A stretch of DNA of 64,000 nt from Acidicapsa dinghuensis (GTDB lineage: Bacteria; Acidobacteriota; Terriglobia; Terriglobales; Acidobacteriaceae), in the NCBI RefSeq assembly GCF_025685685.1, contig NZ_JAGSYH010000009.1:62001-126000 (forward strand), in the 5' to 3' direction. The translations under genes and the position numbers were made by a program. This document shows positions 57,187-64,000 of the stretch, piece by piece. The notes below the pieces were generated by a model that ran no database searches, was not told the DNA's origin, and worked only from the letters and a program-made list of their open reading frames with translations. The number at the start of each line of letters is the position of its first letter. The stretch's first letter is position 1.

Positions 57187-57304
57187 TCCAACTCTCCTAT
57201 TTACCGACGCCCCAACTATATCGCACTGCTCGTGTAGCCTTCTGCTCGACCGTCGATGAGTGAAGTCAACTATGATGTGTGTTCGGAAATGGAGCAACTC
57301 CAGC

Positions 57305-57730
57305 ATGGCTATTCAGAATTCAACATCCGGCCTTGGCTTATTTCTTGTGCGCCTGCTCGTCGGTGGAGTGTTCCTTACGGAAGGCATCCAGAAGTTTCTC
57401 TTTCCTGCCGCGCTCGGAGCGGGCCGTTTTGCAAAGATCGGCATCCCGGCGCCGCAATACACAGCGCGGTTTGTTGGCGGAGTGGAAGTGCTCTTCGGCG
57501 GTCTGCTGATTCTTGGGCTTTTCACAACCCTCTCAGCAATTCCGCTTCTGATCGATATCTCTGTTGCTCTCTACATTACAAAGTGGCCGATGCTGCACAA
57601 GGAAGGCATTTGGCCCACGATGCATGAGTCGCGTGTCGATCTCTGCATGTTCCTCGGATTGCTGGCAATTCTGCTGCTCGGGCCAGGAGGGTTATCCTTC
57701 GATCGCTTTCGTAGACGCTCGTTGCGATGA
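57305..57730 (+). CDS. DoxX-family membrane protein
   Basis: The protein is 141 residues from ATG 57305, with GGAG 10 bases upstream. Four helices are evident. The first contains LVRLLVGGVFLTEGIQKFLFP, the common DoxX signature with EGxxKF. It continues with GRFAKIGIPAP and the GGVEVLFGGLLILGL helix. DoxX-type proteins are found in oxidoreductase and redox-stress settings. The neighbouring genes (a secreted propeller and a flavin oxidoreductase on the same strand) do not set its role. Confidence 0.85.
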   Translation: MAIQNSTSGLGLFLVRLLVGGVFLTEGIQKFLFPAALGAGRFAKIGIPAPQYTARFVGGVEVLFGGLLILGLFTTLSAIPLLIDISVALYITKWPMLHKEGIWPTMHESRVDLCMFLGLLAILLLGPGGLSFDRFRRRSLR

Positions 57731-57793
57731 CCGTCGCAAGCGAGAGCCTCTTTAACGCCACAAATCTCACGACTTTCTTATCGCGTATTTCTC

Positions 57794-57822
57794 TTGACTT
57801 GGCTTTCCGGGAAAGCTAGCCT
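57794..57822 (+). promoter_or_regulatory. Promoter candidate for the flavin oxidoreductase gene
   Basis: TTGACT (57794-57799) and TAGCCT (57817-57822) are 17 bases apart, giving a leader of about 130 bases. The -35 is good and the -10 weak. Confidence 0.3.
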
Positions 57823-57960
57823 GATGCGGATTTTCCAGGCAGCCGCTCAAAACTCCCAAAACTTCTCGTGCGGCTGGCCTCTCATCTGCTCTCAGGCTTT
57901 GCCGCCGCCTGCGCGCCGCGGCTCTCCGCAGCACCCATCCCATCCAAGCGAGGCGCAAGC

Positions 57961-59346
57961 ATGGCTACTAGTACGACCACACCTGCCAATACCGTCACGA
58001 ACTGGTTTGGCAACGTTGTTTCTCACCCCGCCGTCATCGTCGATGCCCACTCTGTCGATGACATTATTGCTGTCTTGAAAAATCCCGCGAAATACCCGGC
58101 GCCAGTGCGTGCCGTCGGCTCCAACCACTCCACCGCTCCCTGCGGTACTGCGGATGGCGGCACGCTTATTCGCATGAAGATGAACCAGATTCTGAACATC
58201 AACCCCGGTGGGAATCCGCCCACCATTACGGCGCAAGCAGACTGCACTCATCTGCAGATGGCCAAGGCCTTGCAGGCGCAGAAGCTGCAGTTTTATGTAA
58301 ACACTGAGATCGGTAGTCTCTCGGCAGGCAGCGCCTCCTGTGCAGGAACCAAAGATGCGTCTTTTCCCGGCGAATACGGCCAGGTGGGCTCGTATGTTAT
58401 CGGCGTGAAGATGGTTTTGCCCTCGGGCGAATTGCTGGAAGTGACAGAGGCAGAGAATCCTGCGCTGATGCAGCTTGTCCGCAGCAGTTACGGGCTTTTC
58501 GGTGTCATCTATGAGGTCACCTATCAGGTCAAGGCGCTCACGCCGATGCATGTTCATCACACGACATATTCACTAGCGGATTTTCTGAAGGCTCTACCCG
58601 ATTTTCAAGCGCTCGGTTACTCGATCATGTACTACATGTTCCCGTTTGTGGACAAAATCACGGTCGAGTTCCGCAAGTACAATCCCACAGCCACTGGCGA
58701 TCCTGCGCACTTTCCCTGGGTGCTGCGCAACCAGCTCTGGGGAACGACGGGACCCAAGGCAGGCCATGATATCGAACAGAACTTCTCCGTCCCCGCCATT
58801 CGCTATGGAATCATCGACTCCTTTAACGCCTTCTGGCGCTCGCAGCTTGAGAATGTCGTGGTCGGTGATAACACGCTACCTGCAGATCAGATCATCGACT
58901 ATCCGCCCGTCTCCAACGATAGCCGCTATACCTTCTCGCTCTTCGCATTCCCTGAGGCGGAGTTTCCTGCGGCCATCACCGACTTTTATAAGTTCTGCAA
59001 TGACTACTACAAGCAGAAGGGATACCGCTCAAATCTTCTCTACGTCGGTTATCGCATCGCGCAGGATCAGAAAGCGCTACTCTCCTATTCGTGGGATGGA
59101 CCGGTACTGACACTCGATCCGGTCTCGACTGCCAATCCTGGTTGGGAGGATTTTCTAGTTGCCTACAACCAGTGGTGCAGCGACCGCAACGGACTGCCAC
59201 TACTGAATCAGACGCCGGATCTCACGCCAGCTATTTTGCAGAAGGCTTATGGTTCGCGTCTCACGCAACTGAACGAAGCACGCAAACAATACGATCCGGG
59301 CGATCGCCTGCTCAATGACTATTTCCGTGTTCTCCTATCGATATAG
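57961..59346 (+). CDS. FAD-dependent oxidoreductase of the aldonolactone-oxidase (VAO) type
   Basis: The protein is 461 residues from ATG 57961, with GAGG 7 bases before; an upstream GTG at 57868 has no ribosome site. The FAD-binding domain is recognised by NWFGNVVSHPAVIVDAHSVDD, PVRAVGSNHSTAPCG near residue 55, TITAQADCTHLQMAKAL, and GSYVIGVKMVLPSGELLEV; the ALO-like C-terminal domain follows. The usual GHS/GHG histidine is placed as NHS here. It likely oxidises a sugar lactone or polyol, using oxygen or another acceptor. The last 35 bp overlap the convergent glycosyltransferase gene. Confidence 0.8.
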   Translation: MATSTTTPANTVTNWFGNVVSHPAVIVDAHSVDDIIAVLKNPAKYPAPVRAVGSNHSTAPCGTADGGTLIRMKMNQILNINPGGNPPTITAQADCTHLQMAKALQAQKLQFYVNTEIGSLSAGSASCAGTKDASFPGEYGQVGSYVIGVKMVLPSGELLEVTEAENPALMQLVRSSYGLFGVIYEVTYQVKALTPMHVHHTTYSLADFLKALPDFQALGYSIMYYMFPFVDKITVEFRKYNPTATGDPAHFPWVLRNQLWGTTGPKAGHDIEQNFSVPAIRYGIIDSFNAFWRSQLENVVVGDNTLPADQIIDYPPVSNDSRYTFSLFAFPEAEFPAAITDFYKFCNDYYKQKGYRSNLLYVGYRIAQDQKALLSYSWDGPVLTLDPVSTANPGWEDFLVAYNQWCSDRNGLPLLNQTPDLTPAILQKAYGSRLTQLNEARKQYDPGDRLLNDYFRVLLSI

Positions 59347-60667
59347 GGGAACGCGGCAACCGGGGAGGCTCAAGCAGCCGGATGAGATATCCGGCTGCGA
59401 GCAAAGATATCCAGAGTACGGGATAGCGGTAACGCATGTCGGACACGACGACGTAATAGAGCAAGGGGTAGAGTGCGAGCGCAGCGATTATGAACCAAAT
59501 GACAGGCTCACGCCTGCGCATCATTACGATGAGCCCTGGAATGGAGAGCACCGTAGCGAAACGCATCACGTATGCGGTGACATTCTGTTCCGCGATCCAA
59601 CTTTGCGCAGCCTGCGATCCGCCGCGCCCAACAGATCGAGAGACAAAATCGGGTGGAATCTTTTCGACAACGGGAAACCAGAACGCGATGAACCTCTCGG
59701 CTGTGAGTTGTAAAAATTGGCCTTCGTGCGAGGCGATCCATTGTTTGGTTTCCTGAGTCTTGAGCCGGTCGTATCGTACTTCACCCAGGCTTAGAACTGC
59801 CTGGGCTTCAGCAGGATTTGTGTTGGGATGATGCGCCTGATAGCAGCCATCAAACTCCTCGCTGATAAGACTAGGGGTGGCGCAATCGTTGTTCGATGCG
59901 TACATGGTTGCGCCGAGGTTCGTCCGGGTTACAAATGCGCCTAAAACCAGGTAGTTTCGAGTGCACCAGCCGAAGATGGCAACAGCAAGCACCGAGCATG
60001 CAATGAGAGCATTTCTGACGGCTTTGGAGCGTGAACCCTCCGCACGCCAAACGGTGTAGGCCATCCAGGGAATAACTACCAGCAAGACGGAGGGATTGAG
60101 CAGAAACAACAGCCCTGCAATGACACCAGCCAGAAGCGTTGCCTGCAGTTCTCGCCCTTTGCTCTCTGAAGGCACCGCGATAAGCAAACAGAACAAGAGA
60201 ATTCCTGCCACTGTGTAGCTGGTATCCCATCCTGGGAGGCAAGGCATCATACCGATCCACAAAATGGATGCCGCTATACCTGGCAGTTCATCGGCGAAGA
60301 ACACGTTCGCTATGCGGGGAAGCAACACTGCGGTTACAGCGTTTGCGATCATTGACCCCAATACGGCTGCCAGATATACCAGGCTTGGCAGCCTTAGAAT
60401 GCGTATGAGAAAAGCTACCATCAGCGGATAGAGCGGTGGATTCATCGCAGTTGGGCCGGTTGCCATGACCCGAAATGGATCACGATAGGAACCGGTGGAC
60501 ACAATGTTTTGCGCAAGCCGCATCATCTCATCGCCTGCGTCTGCGGGATGAATCCACTGAATGACGACTCCAACTAATCCCGCCGCTAAGAAGAGCAGCA
60601 GGTGTACATCGGAGCGATGCGTCCGCAGGAGCTTAAGAAACGCACGAGTGCGCGTAAGATTTAGCAT
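59312..60667 (-). CDS. Polytopic membrane glycosyltransferase-like protein (GT-C fold)
   Basis: The protein is 451 residues with about ten helices. After the first helix comes IHPADAGDEMMRLAQNIV, an acidic loop of the kind holding the catalytic Asp/Glu in GT-C enzymes, and later MNPPLYPLMVAFLIRIL. A soluble loop near 260-350 (NDCATPSLISEEFDGCYQAHH) follows. Such proteins move sugars from polyprenyl-phosphate donors to lipids or proteins on the outer face of the membrane. It starts 7 bp after the permease gene stop, so it is in the same transcript. Substrate unknown. Confidence 0.7.
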   Translation of the reverse strand: MLNLTRTRAFLKLLRTHRSDVHLLLFLAAGLVGVVIQWIHPADAGDEMMRLAQNIVSTGSYRDPFRVMATGPTAMNPPLYPLMVAFLIRILRLPSLVYLAAVLGSMIANAVTAVLLPRIANVFFADELPGIAASILWIGMMPCLPGWDTSYTVAGILLFCLLIAVPSESKGRELQATLLAGVIAGLLFLLNPSVLLVVIPWMAYTVWRAEGSRSKAVRNALIACSVLAVAIFGWCTRNYLVLGAFVTRTNLGATMYASNNDCATPSLISEEFDGCYQAHHPNTNPAEAQAVLSLGEVRYDRLKTQETKQWIASHEGQFLQLTAERFIAFWFPVVEKIPPDFVSRSVGRGGSQAAQSWIAEQNVTAYVMRFATVLSIPGLIVMMRRREPVIWFIIAALALYPLLYYVVVSDMRYRYPVLWISLLAAGYLIRLLEPPRLPRSPISIGEHGNSH

Positions 60668-60674
60668 TTTGCAT

Positions 60675-62138
60675 CTACTCTAACCGAGTATTTAGTTCCA
60701 TGCCAGCGTCGCGACGCCATGTACGCTTTCGCCAAAGATAGAAGCAAATTGCGGCACTATTGCTGACGAGCACGGTTGCGATAATTTTGCCGGCGTAGAT
60801 CGCAGGATTGACGACCTTGACGTAGGGGAAGATTGAGATGAGCAGGCTGAAAAGCGTGGCGAGAAACCCCACGACGCAAACTGCCTTGAGCCAGGGTGAA
60901 AATTGCCTGCGCAGTGCGGTCACGCCCGCGATTGGCGCTGCGAACATGGCGAGGTACGTCAGCTCGTAATGCGTAAGACCCGCATTGGTGAGAAGCTGGA
61001 AGGCTTCCTGTGCATGCACGCCCGATGTTGCCATGACGACGAGCACCAGCACCAGAGCTGTGGCGCAGAGCGTTGAATTGACCGGTGTCTTCCATCGAGG
61101 GCTGAGGCGTGTAAACCATGCGGGAACCAGCGTGTCCCAGCCGACGGCCATGGGTAGGCGCGTTGCTCCAGTGAAGAGATAGCTGGCTGCGCCGAGCAGG
61201 CGAAGCTCAAGCAGAAGGATCGCTGTGATCGCCAGCAAGTTGCCGATGCCGGTGTTGCCGAGGGCGATGCGCAGCACCTGCGGAATGGGTGCAATGTAGT
61301 CGATGTGGCCGGGCTGCACGAACGTTGCAACCGAGCAGGTGCCGAGGATAAACATGGCGCAGATTACGGGTGACGAGATCCACACGGACTGCGCGATACT
61401 GCGGCCGGGATGCTTGCTCTCGCCGGCGAAGATGGCGATGTATTCGAGCCCGCATAACGCTCCGAAGAGCATCTGGCCGAATTGCGCTATGGAGCGAAGA
61501 TCCACTTGAGGCGTAGCGACCGTGAGCCCAGCATAGTGCGTGATGTGTCCGCGCCATATAGCCCATAGCGGTAGAAAGATAAGTGCGGCAAAGACTGCGA
61601 GAATAGCGGCTCCGCCGATGTTGTGAATCCACTTGCCTACTTCAAGGCCGCGAATGGCAGCTACGGTGAGCACGACGAGCAATCCCGCAACGATGGCGAA
61701 GGATGCGGCTGGGCTTTCGGGCAGCCATTTTGCGGATGGGCCGATGAGATAGGAAATCTCTGTCGGTGTGGAATAAAGAATGGTCGCTGTAACGGCGATG
61801 CTGTAAATCCAGAGATTCCATGCGGTCAGAAATCCGCCGAGGTTGCCGAAGGCTTTGTGCGCCCAGATGTAGAGACCGCCTTCGAGCGGCATGGCTGAGT
61901 TGAGCCAGATGACGGCTGCGGCCATTGGCAAATAGAAGGCCAGCATGGCCGCGATCCACATGACAGTCTGCGATGGACCGAGGCCCGCAGCGACTCCGAC
62001 CCAACTGCTGCCGACCACGCAGAGGATTTGTGCCAGCACCAGATCGGCAACACGCAACTGGCGATGGAGCTGATGTTCTTCTGTGGGAGCGGCTGTCTGT
62101 GTTTGCGGATCGGCAGATGCGGAGGGCAGCGCAGACAT
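60675..62138 (-). CDS. APC-family amino acid/polyamine permease
   Basis: The protein is 487 residues with about twelve hydrophobic helices. The first, VADLVLAQILCVVGSSWVGVAAG, carries the small-residue break typical of APC helix 1, and GGLYIWAHKAFGNLGGFLTAWN is the conserved helix 2-3 region. MLFGALCGLEYIAIFAGESKHPGRSIAQS is the helix 6 region with the ESK loop. Transport of an amino acid or amine in symport or exchange is likely. It lies 69 bp after the Rieske gene on the same strand. Confidence 0.88.
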   Translation of the reverse strand: MSALPSASADPQTQTAAPTEEHQLHRQLRVADLVLAQILCVVGSSWVGVAAGLGPSQTVMWIAAMLAFYLPMAAAVIWLNSAMPLEGGLYIWAHKAFGNLGGFLTAWNLWIYSIAVTATILYSTPTEISYLIGPSAKWLPESPAASFAIVAGLLVVLTVAAIRGLEVGKWIHNIGGAAILAVFAALIFLPLWAIWRGHITHYAGLTVATPQVDLRSIAQFGQMLFGALCGLEYIAIFAGESKHPGRSIAQSVWISSPVICAMFILGTCSVATFVQPGHIDYIAPIPQVLRIALGNTGIGNLLAITAILLLELRLLGAASYLFTGATRLPMAVGWDTLVPAWFTRLSPRWKTPVNSTLCATALVLVLVVMATSGVHAQEAFQLLTNAGLTHYELTYLAMFAAPIAGVTALRRQFSPWLKAVCVVGFLATLFSLLISIFPYVKVVNPAIYAGKIIATVLVSNSAAICFYLWRKRTWRRDAGMELNTRLE

Positions 62139-62207
62139 GGTGCGCTGATGATTGCATATTGGCGGCGAATCCCCTAGAGCGATTTTGATGATGCGAATTG
62201 GGGTGAG

Positions 62208-63308
62208 TTAACTGCGCCAGTGCAGATCGACGGGGCCGTCCATCGGATGTTTGCCGGAGCCATCGAGGCGCGCCTGCTTCAGTGCGAAGTACCACTTGGC
62301 CGGCTTGTCCGCGTCGTCGATCAGCATGAGGCTCGGGTTGTGACGCAGGCCCTCGGCCTGCTGGATCATCGTCTCCTGATCCTGCTGGACGAACTTCGCT
62401 CCGAAGAACTTTGCGATCGGTGTGACGAAGGGAACGTAGTAGAAGACATTCCACGCGCCGATGACATCGATGCGGCAGGTGGAGGCTGTGACAGGCGTGA
62501 TGGTTGTGAGGCTGGCGAACCATTTTTTGCCGCAGCGGATGGTTTCGGAGCGGCGATTGGGCAGGACGAAATCGATGGTGGTCTCGACGGGTTCGCCGTA
62601 GATGCCGAGCAATTTGTAGGGAGCGGAGTTACCGCTGGGCGCGTGAGCTGCCATGCGAAAGCCCTCGGGAATGGGCTCAAAGCGCTTGGTTTTTTCGCGG
62701 ATGGATGATCGGCTGCGCCACCACCATGCCTGATGCACGAAGGGACCGTGGGCTGGGTCCATGAGGCCGATGATTCCGTGATCGACGTTGCAGGGTAGAT
62801 CGGCGGTGAGATGGGCGCTGCGATAGTGCTGGCTGAATTTCGGCAGTTCCGGTACGGGTGGAAGCGCATCCACATCTTTGACGCGGCCAGAGCCGGGACC
62901 GGGCACATAGACCCAGGCGTAGCCATCGCGCTCGACGCAAGGGAACGAGGTGGCGTAGATCTTTGTGGCATCAAGATGGTCGTGGCTGGAGAGCGATGGA
63001 ATCAGTTCGCAGCGGCCCGAGCATGGCTCGAACTCCCAGCCGTGATAGCGGCAGGTGACGCGATTGCCATCGAACCAACCGACGCTGAGCGGGATACCGC
63101 GGTGCGGGCAACTGTCGCGCATCGCGAAGATGGAGCCGTCGTTGCGGCGGCCGAGGACGAGCGGAAAATCGAGCAACATTGCTGTCTTGAGCTGTTTGGC
63201 GCGAAGCTCGCTGGAGCGAATGGCCGGGTACCAGTCGTCATAGATGAGCGTGGCGCTTGGGCCGGGGATTTGCGTGCCGGCAGGATCGATTGTGGTCAGT
63301 CTTGCCAT
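62208..63308 (-). CDS. Rieske non-heme iron oxygenase (PaO/Kshl-like alpha subunit)
   Basis: The protein is 366 residues; GAGGA lies just before the ATG. The Rieske cluster ligands are DSCPHRGIPL (Cys67, His69) and TCRYHGWEFEP (Cys86, His89). The mononuclear iron site is suggested by CNVDHGIIGLMDPAHGPFVH near 175-195, and the C-terminal domain follows. Enzymes of this group hydroxylate or demethylate bulky substrates such as pigments, sterols and lipids. The upstream neighbour is a GT21/HpnI-like glucosyltransferase, so a membrane-lipid substrate is possible, which is inference. Electron donors are not encoded next to it. Confidence 0.85.
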   Translation of the reverse strand: MARLTTIDPAGTQIPGPSATLIYDDWYPAIRSSELRAKQLKTAMLLDFPLVLGRRNDGSIFAMRDSCPHRGIPLSVGWFDGNRVTCRYHGWEFEPCSGRCELIPSLSSHDHLDATKIYATSFPCVERDGYAWVYVPGPGSGRVKDVDALPPVPELPKFSQHYRSAHLTADLPCNVDHGIIGLMDPAHGPFVHQAWWWRSRSSIREKTKRFEPIPEGFRMAAHAPSGNSAPYKLLGIYGEPVETTIDFVLPNRRSETIRCGKKWFASLTTITPVTASTCRIDVIGAWNVFYYVPFVTPIAKFFGAKFVQQDQETMIQQAEGLRHNPSLMLIDDADKPAKWYFALKQARLDGSGKHPMDGPVDLHWRS

Positions 63309-63350
63309 CGTTCCTCACGATAGCACCCGGTGCGCGCAGGTGTTTGTGAT

Positions 63351-64000
63351 CTATGTCGCATGCGGCTCGTTCATCTTGACGAGTTTGCCGTCTTTGAGCA
63401 GGAAGCGCTCGCCGCGCCACTCGATGGTGTGGCTGGCGAAGCTCCAGACCCAGATGGCAAAACCAACGAGATCGCGGATGGGCAGCAACCAGAGATCGCG
63501 TAATACTTGACGATCGTGCAGCACGCCGACGCCGACCTGCATGGCCGCGCCGAGGCGGAGGCAGAGTGCGAGGCAGAGCAGCCAGAGGCTCCAGAAGCTG
63601 GCGCCGGAGGCGAGCACATTGATGCAGGCGAGCGGGATCAGATGCGTGAAGAGAAGGCCGACATAGCCCCACTTGCGGCTGTCGCGCACGGTGCGCGCCC
63701 AGCGAAGCTGGTGGCTCCAGAAGCCGCGCCAGTTGTAGGCCGGGACGTGTGTCTCGACGGTCTCGGGCGCAAGTTGGATTGCGTAGCCTGCGGCGGCGAT
63801 GCGCGCTCCCATCTCGTAATCGTCGGCGAGTTGATCGACGAGGGCTTCGAGGCCTCCGCCAGCCGCGAGGGCTTCGCGGCGGACGGCCAGCGTGGAGCCG
63901 AGGCCGAAATGAATGCCGCGCTCGATGAGCCGGGCGACGAGGACGCCGGCCTGGAAGTCGGTGGCGATGCCGAGTGCTTCGAGTTTGGAGCCGAGGGTGA
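63351..64000 (-). CDS. GT21 ceramide-glucosyltransferase/HpnI-like protein, C-terminal part (cut by window edge)
   Basis: The last ~215 codons are in the window; the frame is open to base 64000 and the N-terminus lies beyond. Visible are GSTLAVRREALAAGGGLEAL, LADDYEMGARIAAAG holding the acidic D3 motif, and WSHQLRWARTVR, the QxxRW catalytic-region motif of processive and lipid glycosyltransferases. Hydrophobic helices follow, then WRGERFLLKDGKLVK. This pattern belongs to GT21, which includes ceramide glucosyltransferase and hopanoid HpnI. It starts the group with the Rieske gene 42 bp downstream. The acceptor lipid cannot be set. Confidence 0.82.
   Translation of the reverse strand, partial: TLGSKLEALGIATDFQAGVLVARLIERGIHFGLGSTLAVRREALAAGGGLEALVDQLADDYEMGARIAAAGYAIQLAPETVETHVPAYNWRGFWSHQLRWARTVRDSRKWGYVGLLFTHLIPLACINVLASGASFWSLWLLCLALCLRLGAAMQVGVGVLHDRQVLRDLWLLPIRDLVGFAIWVWSFASHTIEWRGERFLLKDGKLVKMNEPHAT

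Noticed and set aside
57868-57960. GTG start giving a 31-residue extension of the flavin oxidoreductase
   Set aside because: No ribosome site there, while GAGG lies 7 bases before the ATG at 57961. A signal-like look of the extension leaves slight doubt.

Overview
The window reads as a chromosomal segment of an Acidobacteriota member, most likely class Terriglobia / family Acidobacteriaceae. The evidence is the set of lineage-typical families: five very large stand-alone MacB/FtsX-type permeases (ADOP family) behind PadR regulators, a VWFA-related acidobacterial-domain protein, an Oar-like TonB-dependent receptor of about 1190 residues, and an alternative complex III operon joined to a caa3-type oxidase. 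The DNA is GC-rich, and coding sequence fills nearly all of it. No rRNA, tRNA or CRISPR array was seen.

Layout. 1-11190 (minus strand) is one respiratory operon, actABCDEF - unknown membrane protein - sco - coxB - coxA (cut by the window edge): a quinol:cytochrome c oxidoreductase plus a cytochrome oxidase with its own c-type heme domain. 11696-20926 holds a lipase-like hydrolase, an aldehyde dehydrogenase, a DUF1648 membrane protein, a TPR-glycosyltransferase translationally coupled to a ROK-like kinase, a P-loop kinase and two secreted proteins of unknown function. 21008-27084 is a padR-ADOP-ADOP unit and 37138-45804 a padR-ADOP-ADOP-ADOP unit. Between them lie hydrolases, a DinB protein, a SnoaL-like protein, a beta-propeller, a GNAT acetyltransferase coupled to an NmrA-type reductase, an S1/P1 nuclease, a metallo-beta-lactamase-fold protein and the VWFA-domain protein. 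46322-49891 is the TonB-dependent receptor, with a LacI-like palindrome upstream and a strong terminator behind. 50046-51388 is a decayed REP/RAYT block. 51511-53169 is a GH27 alpha-galactosidase. 56182-64000 holds a YncE-like propeller, DoxX, a flavin oxidoreductase, a membrane glycosyltransferase, an amino-acid permease, a Rieske oxygenase and the end of a GT21/HpnI-like glucosyltransferase.

Two structures stand out. First, 53271-55790 is a complete IS1595-family element with 23-bp imperfect terminal inverted repeats and an 8-bp target duplication. Besides the transposase it carries a HigA-like HTH protein, a DUF3800 protein and a 46-residue protein beginning MKTPPNNPEFARF. Second, immediately to its right, 55935-56099 contains five copies of a 16-bp palindrome matching the chromosomal ParB site parS (TGTTCCACGTGGAACA and near variants). 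This suggests the window lies in the origin-proximal domain.

Regulation visible in sequence includes twin inverted repeats before the first padR, a TTGACA promoter inside an inverted repeat before the second padR, and a promoter whose -35 box lies inside the left end of the IS and predicts a leaderless transposase message. Two unrelated families of dispersed palindromes are also present. Protein family names come from recognising motifs by eye; no database search was possible.
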